Shown: piece after piece, positions 18,697 to 28,263 of the stretch | Numbering within the stretch: the first letter of the stretch is position 1 | How the letters are laid out: every line of letters starts with the position of its first letter | DNA from: Rhodobiaceae bacterium | Lineage (GTDB): Bacteria; Pseudomonadota; Alphaproteobacteria; Rhizobiales; Tepidamorphaceae | Reading direction: 5' to 3' | DNA length: 64,000 bases | Assembly: GCA_020637985.1 (NCBI GenBank) | Contig: JACKJK010000004.1 | Location: 372,001 to 436,000 of the forward strand | Position numbers and translations under genes: made by a program | Notes under the pieces: model-generated | Seen by the model: only the letters and a program-made list of their open reading frames with translations | Database searches by the model: none | Told to the model about the DNA's origin: nothing

Positions 18697-20067
18697 TCAC
18701 GCCGCATCGGGACGTTCCAGCCCCACATCTTCCAGCGCCGCCGCTTGCCGCCTGGCAAGGTCCCCGGCATCGAAATCGGCGATTGCCTCGTTGAACAGAC
18801 GGCAGAAGTTCAGTTCCGCATCGAGGTGGATGAAGACACCGCCAAGCCCGATCGCGGCGCGGTCCATGAATACGAATTCCTGCGGGATCGTCACCGGCCC
18901 CTTCTCCTTCAGCGCCTGGTGCACGCGATAGGCCTCCTTGCGCCCGTAGGCGCCCGGCGCCACGCCATCCGCGACGGTGCGCACCCGGTCGTCCAGCAGC
19001 GGCCCGTAGATGAAGCGCGCCCAGACGTTGAGAGTTTCCCGCAATTCGTGCGTCAGGCCGCGGAAGCCCCACACCTCGTAGGCATGGGTGATTCGCGCTT
19101 CGTCGTCGTTGCGCAGCCCGTGGTAGAGATCGATGACCCCTTCCACGAACGCCGGCCGGAAGATGCGGATGCAGCCATAGTCGAGCAGGTTGATGCCCGC
19201 CGGCTCGCCATCGCTCTCGAACACCGTGTAGTTGCCCAGGTGCGGGTCGCCGTGAATGACGCCGAAACGGCTGAAGGGGTGCCACCAGGCCTCGAACAGG
19301 GCCTGCGCGAGGCGGTTTCGCACCCCCTGAGGGGCGTCCTTGTGCGCCAGCAGCCGGCTACCCTCCAGCCATGTCATGGTCAGCAGCCGCCGCGTCGAAA
19401 GGTCCTGCAGCACCTCTGGCACCCGCACGCGCGGGTTTTCGGCAAGGATGCCGCTGTACAGCGCGATGTGGCGCGCCTCGCGGAAATAGTCGAGCTCCTC
19501 GCGCACCCGCGCCCCGATCTCCTTGGCGATCTCGCGCGTGTCGACGGCAGGCTCCATGCGCCGGTGGATGGCGAACAGCAGGTCGAGCTGCTTCAGGTCC
19601 GCCTCCACGGCCGACTGCATGTCGGGGTACTGCAGCTTGCAGGCAAGCGACCGCCCGTCGTGCGACATCGCGCGGTGAACCTGCCCGAGCGAGGCCGAGG
19701 CTGCCGCATGCGGCTCGAACCCGGCGAACCGCGAGCGCCAGTCGGCGCCCAGTTCCGCCGCCATGCGCCGCTTGACGAAGGCCCAGCCCATCGGCGGCGC
19801 CTCGCTCTGCAGCCTGGCGAGTTCGGCGGCATATTCCGGCGGGATGGCTTCGGGGATGGTCGACAGCAGCTGGGCGACCTTCATGATCGGCCCCTTGAGG
19901 CCGCCGAGCGCGGCCGCCAGCTGCGCGGCATTGCCCTCGCGATCGAGCTTGCGCCCCGTCAGCCGCGCGCCGGCGACCTTGGCTGCGACCCCGCCGACGT
20001 TGGTTCCGACGCGTGCATAGCGGCTGACGCGCGCGCCCAGCCGGTTCCTTTCACGGTCGTCGCTCAC
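18697..20067 (-). CDS. ABC1/AarF/UbiB-family atypical kinase
   Basis: A 456-residue protein of the UbiB/ADCK group, which supports ubiquinone synthesis or lipid handling. The family helix motif KxGQ appears as KVAQLLSTIPEAIPPEY (Gly replaced by Ala). The ATP-binding lysine is in ACKLQYPDM, the catalytic loop is GVIHGDPHLGNYT, and the metal-binding motif is LLDYGC in place of the usual DFG. No C-terminal membrane helices are obvious, which separates it from true UbiB; it fits the soluble AarF-like subgroup often seen in alphaproteobacteria. It lies 106 bp downstream of the YbjN-like gene on the same strand. Confidence 0.8.
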   Translation of the reverse strand: MSDDRERNRLGARVSRYARVGTNVGGVAAKVAGARLTGRKLDREGNAAQLAAALGGLKGPIMKVAQLLSTIPEAIPPEYAAELARLQSEAPPMGWAFVKRRMAAELGADWRSRFAGFEPHAAASASLGQVHRAMSHDGRSLACKLQYPDMQSAVEADLKQLDLLFAIHRRMEPAVDTREIAKEIGARVREELDYFREARHIALYSGILAENPRVRVPEVLQDLSTRRLLTMTWLEGSRLLAHKDAPQGVRNRLAQALFEAWWHPFSRFGVIHGDPHLGNYTVFESDGEPAGINLLDYGCIRIFRPAFVEGVIDLYHGLRNDDEARITHAYEVWGFRGLTHELRETLNVWARFIYGPLLDDRVRTVADGVAPGAYGRKEAYRVHQALKEKGPVTIPQEFVFMDRAAIGLGGVFIHLDAELNFCRLFNEAIADFDAGDLARRQAAALEDVGLERPDAA

Positions 20068-20173
20068 TTCTGCCCGCTGTGCTCCCTGCGCGCCAGCTGG
20101 CAGATCTCCGGCGCGCCGTTCGCGGCGCGCCCACGTTGCTGCACAGCCTGCTGTGTATCGGTCTGCTGTCCGA

Positions 20174-20689
20174 TCAGAATCCGATGTGTTCCTTGAACTG
20201 CGACAGCACGACGTCCCACCAGTCGACGGTGTCCGCGAGGTTTTCCCGGCTCACCCCGCCGCGCAGGTTCACGGCAAGCTCGATCACCGGATCGAACTCC
20301 GAATCGAGGAACGCGACGCCGAACAGGCGATCCTTGTTCCACGCCTGCATTTCCGCCGGGCTGCCCTTGCCGTTCATGTTGAAGGCGGCGCGGAACTGGA
20401 TCTGGCCGCAGTCCTTGTTCTCCGTGCAACCATAGAAGAACACACTGGTATCGACCCCAGACACCTTCACCTCGATCAGCGGATCGTCCTGGGAATCGGT
20501 TGTCAGCCGCGCCCGGTAGCCGAGATCCTGGAAGATCGTCACCAGCATTTCCGGGTTGGTGGCGTCCACGATCTGGGCCGCTTCCTGGCTCGGCTGGTTC
20601 TTGGCCGTGTCCTGCGCCAGTGCCGGTGCCACGCCGAACGCGAGGCCGGTTGCGACCGCCAGTGCGAGGGTCAGTTTCTTTGCATCCAT
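20174..20689 (-). CDS. exported YbjN-domain protein
   Basis: A 171-residue protein with a clean signal peptide (KKLTLALAVATGLAFGVAPALAQ, cleavage predicted after about residue 26). The mature part (about 35-171) has the YbjN fold pattern: a helix with VTIFQDLGYRARL, strands ending VFFYGCTENKDCGQIQF, and WNKDRLFGVAFLD. The Cys pair in GCTENKDCG probably forms a disulfide in the periplasm. AGGGGATC precedes the ATG at 20689, so the 13 extra codons upstream are discarded. The role of the YbjN family is unknown; E. coli YbjN affects motility and stress regulons. Confidence 0.75.
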   Translation of the reverse strand: MDAKKLTLALAVATGLAFGVAPALAQDTAKNQPSQEAAQIVDATNPEMLVTIFQDLGYRARLTTDSQDDPLIEVKVSGVDTSVFFYGCTENKDCGQIQFRAAFNMNGKGSPAEMQAWNKDRLFGVAFLDSEFDPVIELAVNLRGGVSRENLADTVDWWDVVLSQFKEHIGF

Positions 20690-20770
20690 GTCGATCCCCT
20701 GGGTTTTGTCCCTGTATTGCCGGGCCATCGTGTCGCGACTATGGCCGCGCGTCCTTGCGCCTGCGCAAGG

Positions 20771-21700
20771 CTACACGCCGATTTCGCCGGACGCCATACG
20801 CTCGAGCAGGCGTTGCAGTTGCGGACGATGCCGGGTCAGTCCCTTGTAGGCCGTTTGTGCCTCGTCGAGCCCGGCAATCTGCTGCGCAAGCCCGCCGGCA
20901 AGCTGCGCACGATCGGGGTGCGTCAGCAGCGCGCGCAAGGGGTCGATGTGGATACGGATCGTGAACAGGATGTCGCCGCTTTGCGCCATCCGGGTCAGCG
21001 TCTGCCGCTCCACGCGCACGTGCACGTTGTCCAGCCAGTCGCCATCGCCAGCCTCCTCGCCCACGCCGAAGCGGATCGGCCCGTGGGCGTGGGGGTGATG
21101 CAGGGCATCGTCGGCGTAGAGCGACCAGTTCAGCCGCCACACCGGCCGCCCGACATGCAGGTTGTCGAAGATCCGCGCCATGCGCACCGCGAGCCGCTCT
21201 TGGTAGCCGGGCACCGGCCCGTGCAGCCCGTCGAGTGACTGGCCGAATTTCTCCTTGAACGACCACGACGAGGCAAAACACACCGAACCGGCAGCAAGCC
21301 GCCAGCCGGCCTCTCCGCGCCGCATCAGGCAAAGGTCTTCCTGCATCAGCAGCGACGCGGTGAGCAGCGGCGCCGGGTCGTCCGCCGCCACGCGCACCCG
21401 AGCCACCGCATCGGGAACCCCCGCGATGACGATATCGTCCCCGTCGCGCCGCCAATTGCCGGCGGGATGGGCCAGCAGGTTCGCAACGAGCGCATCGCGC
21501 ACTTCTCGCTGCGCCGCGAGCGTATCGGCCTCGGCGTTCCAGACCTCCTCGCGCAAAGAACCGATCAGCCGGCGCTTCTCGACGAGATAGCGGCCAAGCT
21601 GCCCATCCGCCTCGATCCACGGCTCCTGGTCGAGCGGCTTCAGCGCGATCGCGAAGGCCTGCGTTCCCCCCGCATAGGGCGCGTGCGCCGGTGCGCTCAT
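20771..21700 (-). CDS. DUF3445 haem-dependent oxidative N-demethylase-like protein
   Basis: A 309-residue protein of the DUF3445 family, whose characterised member is a PAS-fold haem enzyme that oxidatively demethylates dimethylamine-type substrates. Conserved features seen here are LVEKRRLIGSLREEVW (about 40-55), LLMQEDLCLMRR (about 120), CFASSWSFKEKFGQSLDGLH (about 143-162), the VPGYQERLA stretch after it, and NWSLYADDALHHPH (about 195) with candidate haem-axial histidines. Its ATG overlaps the stop of the VWA gene by four bases, so translation is coupled. The physiological amine is not known. Confidence 0.75.
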   Translation of the reverse strand: MSAPAHAPYAGGTQAFAIALKPLDQEPWIEADGQLGRYLVEKRRLIGSLREEVWNAEADTLAAQREVRDALVANLLAHPAGNWRRDGDDIVIAGVPDAVARVRVAADDPAPLLTASLLMQEDLCLMRRGEAGWRLAAGSVCFASSWSFKEKFGQSLDGLHGPVPGYQERLAVRMARIFDNLHVGRPVWRLNWSLYADDALHHPHAHGPIRFGVGEEAGDGDWLDNVHVRVERQTLTRMAQSGDILFTIRIHIDPLRALLTHPDRAQLAGGLAQQIAGLDEAQTAYKGLTRHRPQLQRLLERMASGEIGV

Positions 21701-22458
21701 CGTTCGCTCCTCGAGGTTGTGGCAATCGGGCAGGCCGCCGCCAGGTTGGGCAGCCCGTCGATCTCGCGCAACAGCTTGGCCTTCATGGCGACGGCGAAGT
21801 CCTCGTAACCCGCAGCCGTCATCACGAAGGCATCGCGCCCGGCCAGCACGTTGTCGCGATACCAGCGCGCAAGTTCCGGCTCCTCGTTGAGGATTGCAAG
21901 GCCGTTCACGGTTACGCCGCGCGCCTCGGCCATGGCGTTGGCGGTGTCGATGAGCACGACGATATCGCGCGGCGGCGTCTCGATGCCATCGCCCGAGACG
22001 TCCACCACCTGCCGCTCCGCGCGGATGCCGTTGCGCTCCATCGCCCGCATCGCGGCCGCGAGGCCCGCGCCGATGCCCGTCGCCCCGACGACGCGGCGCG
22101 GCCATGCCGCGAAGGCTTGCGCCGCTGCCTCGGCATCGCCAGCCGTCGCGATCACATACCACGCGCTGGCGTCGACCGGCCGGCTCGCGTCCGCCCACAC
22201 CACCAGTGCGACCGCGATGCGGCCATGCGGACCATTGCCGATCGCCGCGACAACGTCGGGATCGCGCAAGGCAGCCGCGATGCCGCCGAGCTGCAGGGCA
22301 TATTCGTCGGGATCGACGCTGCCGGAAGCATCCACGGCGAGCACCAGCTCCAGATCCACCGCGACATCGGCCATCGCCTTCACCGGCCAGCACGGGCCGG
22401 CCAGTGCAGACAAGGCGCAGGCCGCGGCGAAGATCGTGTTGCGCAGCGCCCGCATCAT
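21697..22458 (-). CDS. exported DUF1194 von Willebrand factor A-domain protein
   Basis: A 253-residue protein with an N-terminal signal peptide (about 1-30, ending VKAMA) and a VWA domain. The MIDAS metal site begins with DASGSVDPDEY near residue 43; the later MIDAS residues are supplied by GATGIGAGL and DVSGDGIETPP, all intact. It is the DUF1194 family, periplasmic and of unknown function. It sits 7 bp after pepF and overlaps the DUF3445 gene, so the three form one operon. Confidence 0.8.
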   Translation of the reverse strand: MMRALRNTIFAAACALSALAGPCWPVKAMADVAVDLELVLAVDASGSVDPDEYALQLGGIAAALRDPDVVAAIGNGPHGRIAVALVVWADASRPVDASAWYVIATAGDAEAAAQAFAAWPRRVVGATGIGAGLAAAMRAMERNGIRAERQVVDVSGDGIETPPRDIVVLIDTANAMAEARGVTVNGLAILNEEPELARWYRDNVLAGRDAFVMTAAGYEDFAVAMKAKLLREIDGLPNLAAACPIATTSRSER

Positions 22459-22465
22459 GTCTGCC

Positions 22466-24328
22466 TCAGGCTTGCGCTTCCAGCGTCTCGAGTTCGCCGA
22501 TCAGCCCTTCGATGACCTTCAGCCCCATCGACCAGAACGCCGGGTCGCGCGCGTCGAGGCCGAACGGCGCCAGCAGCTCGGCATGATGCTTGGTACCGCC
22601 GGCCCTGAGCATGTCGAAGTACTTTTCCGCAAACCCGTCCGCCGCCTTCTCGTAGATCGCGTAGAGCGAATTCACCAGGCAGTCGCCGAACGCGTAGGCA
22701 TAGACATAGAAGGGCGAATGGATGAAGTGCGGGATGTAGCACCAGAAGGTCTCGTAGCCTTCGCCCAGCCGGATCGAGGGTCCGAGACTCGCCCCCTGCA
22801 CCGACATCCACAGTTCGCCGAGCTTGTCGGCGGTCAGTTCGCCCTCCTTGCGCTCGGTGTGCACCTTGCGCTCGAACTGGTAGAACGCGATCTGCCGTAC
22901 CACCGTGTTCAGCATGTCCTCGATCTTGGCCGCCAGCATCGCCTTGCGCTCGCGTTTTTCCTTCGCCTGCGCCAGCAGCGACTTGAAGGTCAGCATCTCG
23001 CCGAACACGCTCGCGGTCTCGGCAAGCGTCAGCGGGGTCGGCGCCATCAGCGCCCCCTGCTTGCCGGCCAGCACCTGGTGGACGCCGTGGCCCAGCTCGT
23101 GCGCAAGCGTCATGACGTCGCGCGCCTTGCCCTGGAAATTGAGCAGCACGTAGGGGTGCACGCTGGGCACGGTGGGATGCGCGAAAGCGCCCGGTGCCTT
23201 GCCGGCGCGTGTCGGCGCATCGATCCAGCGCTTGTCGAAGAAGGTCTTCGCCACATCCGCCATCATCGGCGAGAACGCGCCATAGGCATCCAGCACCGTG
23301 TCCTGCGCGTCCTTCCAGCGGAACTGGCGCTGCGGAACGTCGGGCAGCGGCGCGTTGCGGTCCCAGTAGTCGAGCTGACCGCCGCCGAACCACTTCGCCT
23401 TGATCTTGTAGTAGCGGTGCGACAGGCGCGGATAGGCGTCCTCGACGCTGGCGACCAGCGCATCCACCACCTCGCGCTCGACCCGGTTCGCGAGGTGGCG
23501 CGAATCGGCGATGTCCTCGAAACCGCGCCAGCGGTCGGAGATCTCCTTGTCCTTGGCCAGCGTGTTGGTGATCAGCGCGAAGGTACGCGTGTGCCCGGCG
23601 AAGGTCTTGCCAAGCGCCTGCGCGGCCGCCTTGCGCACCCGTGCGTCGCTGTCCTGCAGCTTGTTCAGCGTCGGCTCAATGGCCAGTTCCTCGCCATCGA
23701 CATAGAAAGTCAGCGACGAGATGGTTTCGTCGAACAGCCGGTTCCAGGCGCCGCGCCCGGTCACCGACTTCTCGTGGAACAGCCGCTCCAGCTCGTCGGC
23801 GAGCTGGTAGGGCTTTTCCTTGCGCACGTCCTCGATCCACGGCCGGTAGTGGTCGAGCGGCGAAGTCGTCATCGCCGCATCGAGCGCCGCGTCCGGCAGG
23901 CGGTTGAGCTCCAGCGTGAAGAATAGCAGGTGCACGCCCGCCGCCGTCAGCTTCTCGCTGACATCACCGTAGAACTTCGATTTCGCGACATCGCTGACGT
24001 CGGTCGCATGCAGCAGTCCGGCATAGGACCACAGCCGTCCGAACAGCTCGTCGAGTTCCTCGTACTCGGCAATCGCCGCGTGGAGCGCGGCAACGCCGTC
24101 ACGGGCGGCGAGCAAATCCGCCAGCGCGCCCTTGTAGCGACCTTCGAACTCCTTGGCCCAACTGTCGGCGCGGACGAGATCCGCCTTCACCCTTGGCGAA
24201 TCGGGCGACGCATAGAGATCGCTCAAATCCCATTCCGGCATCGCTCCCAGATCGGCAGCTTCGCCGCCCTGGCGGCCGCGCCCCGCCATCGCCCTCTCGC
24301 TGGTCCCGATTGCCCTGAAAACCGCCAT
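22466..24328 (-). CDS. pepF: oligoendopeptidase F, M3 family zinc peptidase
   Basis: A 620-residue thimet/oligopeptidase-type enzyme. The zinc motif HELGH lies near residue 405 (AHELGHGVHQVL) with the third ligand glutamate in TLAETASVFGEML about 28 residues later. The N-terminal PepF domain (about 30-180) and the family's closing region (YETFWCYIPHFIHSPFYVYAY) are intact. It degrades short peptides in the cytoplasm. The start at 24328 follows AGGGGTG; the upstream part of the long frame is arginine-rich and not family-like. It heads an operon with the VWA and DUF3445 genes. Confidence 0.9.
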   Translation of the reverse strand: MAVFRAIGTSERAMAGRGRQGGEAADLGAMPEWDLSDLYASPDSPRVKADLVRADSWAKEFEGRYKGALADLLAARDGVAALHAAIAEYEELDELFGRLWSYAGLLHATDVSDVAKSKFYGDVSEKLTAAGVHLLFFTLELNRLPDAALDAAMTTSPLDHYRPWIEDVRKEKPYQLADELERLFHEKSVTGRGAWNRLFDETISSLTFYVDGEELAIEPTLNKLQDSDARVRKAAAQALGKTFAGHTRTFALITNTLAKDKEISDRWRGFEDIADSRHLANRVEREVVDALVASVEDAYPRLSHRYYKIKAKWFGGGQLDYWDRNAPLPDVPQRQFRWKDAQDTVLDAYGAFSPMMADVAKTFFDKRWIDAPTRAGKAPGAFAHPTVPSVHPYVLLNFQGKARDVMTLAHELGHGVHQVLAGKQGALMAPTPLTLAETASVFGEMLTFKSLLAQAKEKRERKAMLAAKIEDMLNTVVRQIAFYQFERKVHTERKEGELTADKLGELWMSVQGASLGPSIRLGEGYETFWCYIPHFIHSPFYVYAYAFGDCLVNSLYAIYEKAADGFAEKYFDMLRAGGTKHHAELLAPFGLDARDPAFWSMGLKVIEGLIGELETLEAQA

Positions 24329-24438
24329 CGATGCACCCCTGTCCTGTCTGCGCCGCTGCCAACCGGTGATCGTGATAGCCCGCAAAGGCGCCAAGGAAAA
24401 CCTCCGCCGGCGGCCACAGGCACCGGCGGTGCGCTTTC

Positions 24439-24453
24439 TTAGCGTTGCGTTAA
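24439..24453 (+). promoter_or_regulatory. near-consensus CtrA box
   Basis: TTAG-N7-TTAA, one base off the exact CtrA dyad, 87 bp before the sigma-54 response regulator and 111 bp before the divergent pepF. It is a weak candidate on its own. Confidence 0.35.
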
Positions 24454-24540
24454 CCCGACGCACCAAGGATAGGCCCAAAATGGCACACCCCGGCGCGCCG
24501 GCAAGACCCGCGCGCCCGGCACGACACGCCCGGAGACGGC

Positions 24541-26037
24541 ATGAGCGAGAAGATACTGGTTGTCGACGACGATCCCGTGCAACGCCGCATTCTCGGCGGC
24601 CTGCTCGGCAAGATGGGCTTCGAGGCGGTGGAAGCCGCCGGCGGCGAGGCGGCCCTGTCGGCACTGAGCAGCGCCGGCGGCAGCGAGATCCGGCTGGTCA
24701 TTCTCGACCTCGTCATGCCCGACCTCGACGGCATGGGCGTGCTTGAACGCATGTCTGCGCGCCCGGAACGCCCGCCCGTCATCGTCCAGACGGCCCACGG
24801 CGGCATCGACACCGTCGTCAGCGCCATGCGCGCCGGCGCCTGCGACTTCATCGTCAAGCCGGTCAGCCCCGAGCGCCTGGACGTATCCGTGAAGAACGCG
24901 CTGAATGCCGCGACGCTCGACCGCGAGATCGGCCGCATCAAGCGCCAGGCGAAGGGGCGCATGAGCGTCCGCGACATTCTGACGCTGAGCCCGACGATGG
25001 AGCGCGTGCTCGAACTCGCCCGCAAGGCGGCCGCCTCCAACATCCCGATCATCCTCGAGGGAGAGAGCGGTGTCGGCAAGGAACTGGTGGCCCGCGCCAT
25101 CCAGGGCGAGAGCGCGCGCGCGGCGCGTCCCTTCGTGCCGGTCAACTGCGGCGCGATCCCCGAGAACCTCGTCGAGAGCACGCTGTTCGGCCACGAGAAG
25201 GGCGCGTTCACCGGCGCGACCGACAAGCGCATCGGCAAGTTCGCCGAGGCCGACGGCGGAACTCTGTTCCTCGACGAGATCAGCGAGCTACCGCTGGAGG
25301 CCCAGGTCAAGCTCCTGCGCGCCATCCAGGAAGGCGAGATCGAGCCGGTCGGAGCCCGCCAGCCGCGGCGCGTCGACATCCGCCTCATCTCGGCAACCAA
25401 CCGCGACCTCGCCGACTGCGTGCGCGCCGGCCGCTTCCGCGAGGACCTCTACTACCGCCTCAGCGTGTTTCCGATCCTCATCCCGCCACTGCGCAACCGC
25501 CGCGAGGACATCCCGCTGCTGGCTCGCCACTTCATGGCGCGCTTCGCCGCCGAGGAGGGCAAGCGCGTGCGCGCCATTTCGCCCGACGCGATGCTCGCCC
25601 TGCAGGCGCACGACTGGCCGGGCAACGTGCGCCAGCTCGAGAACACGATCTTCCGCGCCGTCGTCCTGTGCGAGGGCGACGCGTTGACGCTCGACTTGTT
25701 TCCCCAGCTTGGCGTCACATCGAGCCCGCAGGAAACGCCGGTGTCGCCCGCCGATTCGCAGCAGCCGGCTCTGCCGGAAGCCCCAGCCGCCGCCGATTCC
25801 GTCCGCATTCCTCCCTCGCCCTCGATCGACGCGTCCGACCCGATCCGCCGATGGCGCATTTCCGCCCTCGCCGCGGACGGCCAGGTGCGCTCCATGCAGG
25901 ACATCGAGGCCGATCTCCTGCGCATCGCGCTGGAACGCTATGACGGGCGCATGAGCGAAGTCGCCCGCCGGCTGGGGATCGGCCGCTCGACGCTCTACCG
26001 GCGGATCCGCGACCTCGGCATCGACGACGCTGCCTGA
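24541..26037 (+). CDS. sigma-54-dependent response regulator (NtrC family)
   Basis: A 498-residue regulator in three parts. The receiver domain (1-120) has acidic pocket Asp9-Asp11, phospho-acceptor Asp56 and Lys106. The AAA+ domain (about 145-385) has Walker A GESGVGKE (174-181) and an exact GAFTGA sigma-54 contact loop (221-226), so it should activate RpoN polymerase. The C-terminal Fis-type HTH (about 455-495) ends with VARRLGIGRSTLYRRIRDL. No sensor kinase is adjacent, so it is an orphan response regulator; its targets are unknown. A near-CtrA box lies upstream. Confidence 0.9.
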   Translation: MSEKILVVDDDPVQRRILGGLLGKMGFEAVEAAGGEAALSALSSAGGSEIRLVILDLVMPDLDGMGVLERMSARPERPPVIVQTAHGGIDTVVSAMRAGACDFIVKPVSPERLDVSVKNALNAATLDREIGRIKRQAKGRMSVRDILTLSPTMERVLELARKAAASNIPIILEGESGVGKELVARAIQGESARAARPFVPVNCGAIPENLVESTLFGHEKGAFTGATDKRIGKFAEADGGTLFLDEISELPLEAQVKLLRAIQEGEIEPVGARQPRRVDIRLISATNRDLADCVRAGRFREDLYYRLSVFPILIPPLRNRREDIPLLARHFMARFAAEEGKRVRAISPDAMLALQAHDWPGNVRQLENTIFRAVVLCEGDALTLDLFPQLGVTSSPQETPVSPADSQQPALPEAPAAADSVRIPPSPSIDASDPIRRWRISALAADGQVRSMQDIEADLLRIALERYDGRMSEVARRLGIGRSTLYRRIRDLGIDDAA

Positions 26038-26165
26038 CTTTGCGGAAGGCGCCCTGTCGCGCGATCGCAACACCTCGGCGCGAAACGGGCGCACCGCTGT
26101 GGAAAACCTTGAACATCGCGTGCCGATGACCGATTTTGATCCGATCGCATGCAATCGGACCGCGG

Positions 26166-26185
26166 CACCGCTCCGGTGGTTTTTT
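26166..26185 (+). terminator. short intrinsic terminator
   Basis: CACCG-CTC-CGGTG followed by GTTTTTT, 130 bp after the response-regulator stop. The 5-bp stem is modest. A second inverted repeat (TCCGAT...ATCGGA) lies just before it. Confidence 0.55.
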
Positions 26186-26234
26186 GCTCGTCCATGATTT
26201 TTGCTTGCCTATGGTTATTTCGGGGGCCAGCCAG

Positions 26235-28016
26235 ATGAAACCCAGCGCCTGCCATGTGCGGTTCGCCCGATCCGGTGCGCTCGTCGCCGGATTCGCGCTG
26301 GCGCTTGCGGCCGCGCCGGTCCCCTTCGATGGCAGCGCACAGGCATCCGCATCCACCGGTTCCCTGCCGCCGCTGATCCTGATGCCGGTGCCGGAAGCCC
26401 CGCACGGCATCCCGCGCGGGCACGTTGCCGCCAAGCAGCGCCATGCCATGCAGCTCGCCAGCATCCAGAACGCGACGTCCGCCGCGCTCGCGGCCCTGCC
26501 GCTGCTGGATTCGGGCGGTGTCGCCGGCAAGCTCGAGGAACACGTCACTGCGGCCGCCAGCGCCGACAGCAAGGACCAGGACCTCGCCGAGGCGCTGCAT
26601 TTCTACGAAAGCCGCGGCTTTGCACCAGCCTGGACCGACCATGCCCGCCTGACCTCGCAGGCCAAGATGGTCTTGGCACGGCTTGGCGAAGCCGGGCTCG
26701 ACGGCTTCGATCCCGCGGACTATGCGATCGATGCGTTCGACCCGGCCATGCTGCGGTTTCGCTCCGTCGACGACCTGATCGATTTCGAGGTCGCCATGTC
26801 GACCATGGTGGCGCGCTACATCCGCCATGCCGCGATGGGCCGGATCGCCCCGCGCTCGGTGTCTTCCTATATCACCGCCACGCCGGAGCGCCCCGACATC
26901 ACCGCCGGCATGACGCGCATCGCCGCAAGCAGCGATCCGGTGCGCGACATCGAGGCCTTTCACCCGACCCATGTTGCCTTCCTCGCGCTGCGCAACGCCT
27001 TGGCGCGCACCTATGAGAACGAGGGAACGGCAACGAAGCGGGTGATCATTCCGGATGGCCCGCTGGTCAAGCCGGGCGAGCGCGACAAGCGTATCCCGCT
27101 GCTGCGCACCCGCCTCGGTCTGGAGCCGGCCGCCGACGCCACCCTCTACGACGAGACGTTGGCTGACGCTGTCATCAAGCTGCAGAAGAAGAACGGCCTG
27201 CCCGCGCAGGGCTTCATCGGCAAGATGACCCTCGCCGTCCTCAACGGCGGTTCGGTCGGCTCGCGCGCCGACATCCTCGTCAACATGGAACGCTGGCGCT
27301 GGCTGCCGCACGACCTCGGCCAGCACCATGTCTTCGTCAACATTCCGGAATATCTCGCCCGGGTGGTGACCGACGGCAAGGTGATCCACACCGCGCGCGT
27401 CGTCGTCGGCAAGCCGAAGAACCAGACGCCGATCTTTTCCGACGAGATCGAGCACATCGTCGTCAATCCGACCTGGAGCGTGCCGCGCTCGATCGCCACC
27501 AAGGAGTACCTGCCGCGCCTTCAGCAGGATGCAACCTACCTCGCCCAGCGCAACATCCAGGTGCTCGGCCGCGGTGGCCAGGTGATCGACCCGACCACGG
27601 TCGACTGGGCATCGTATACCCGTGGCAACATGCCCTACCGCTTCCGCCAGCCTTCAGGCCGCGGCAATGCGCTAGGCAACGTCAAGTTCATGTTCCCCAA
27701 CGAGCACTCCGTCTACCTGCACGACACCCAGTCGCGCAGCCTGTTCTCGCGCGCCCAGCGCGCCTACAGCCACGGTTGTGTGCGGGTGAATGACCCCTTC
27801 GCGTTTGCCGACGCCCTTCTGGAAAGCGAAGCCAGCCTGAGCGGATCGAGCATCCGCCGCATGGTTGGCGGCGGTGAGCGCCACGTGATCCTGAAGCGCC
27901 ACGTTCCGGTCCACATCTCCTATTTCACCGCGATCGCCGGGCCGGACGGGGCTGTGCGAAAGCTTTCCGACGTCTACGGGCACGACCGGCGCATGCGTCA
28001 GATGCTCGGGTTGTAG
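26235..28016 (+). CDS. exported L,D-transpeptidase, YcbB-like (YkuD domain)
   Basis: A 593-residue periplasmic enzyme that forms 3-3 peptidoglycan crosslinks. It has a signal sequence (about 10-38), a scaffold domain (about 110-270), a PG_binding_1 repeat (about 280-340, DETLADAVIKLQKKNGLPAQ), and the YkuD catalytic domain with HGCVRVND (His513, Cys515); the essential cysteine is present. Length and layout match the YcbB/LdtD class. The ATG at 26235 is favoured over 26136 and 26211 because it directly precedes the signal sequence and has GGGGG eight bases upstream. A DUF882 peptidase follows 247 bp later. Confidence 0.88.
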   Translation: MKPSACHVRFARSGALVAGFALALAAAPVPFDGSAQASASTGSLPPLILMPVPEAPHGIPRGHVAAKQRHAMQLASIQNATSAALAALPLLDSGGVAGKLEEHVTAAASADSKDQDLAEALHFYESRGFAPAWTDHARLTSQAKMVLARLGEAGLDGFDPADYAIDAFDPAMLRFRSVDDLIDFEVAMSTMVARYIRHAAMGRIAPRSVSSYITATPERPDITAGMTRIAASSDPVRDIEAFHPTHVAFLALRNALARTYENEGTATKRVIIPDGPLVKPGERDKRIPLLRTRLGLEPAADATLYDETLADAVIKLQKKNGLPAQGFIGKMTLAVLNGGSVGSRADILVNMERWRWLPHDLGQHHVFVNIPEYLARVVTDGKVIHTARVVVGKPKNQTPIFSDEIEHIVVNPTWSVPRSIATKEYLPRLQQDATYLAQRNIQVLGRGGQVIDPTTVDWASYTRGNMPYRFRQPSGRGNALGNVKFMFPNEHSVYLHDTQSRSLFSRAQRAYSHGCVRVNDPFAFADALLESEASLSGSSIRRMVGGGERHVILKRHVPVHISYFTAIAGPDGAVRKLSDVYGHDRRMRQMLGL

Positions 28017-28263
28017 ACAACTCCGTCCCCGGTCTTAACCATCTGTTTTCCTTGGTACACAAACCGCGTGCAAATCTGGTATAGCCCAGATGTGTGCGGC
28101 TCAATCGTGCCACGTTTGCCGCGTACCGCTCGCTTGGAAAGCGACTTTTAACCTTGCGCCGTGAAAGTGCGGTGTGGGCGGTTCGATCCGGCAACGGGAG
28201 TCTCCGGGCCGGGCCAGCATGTGACGGGTGCCGTGAGACACGGCTGACGGGGGTCTGGACGCT

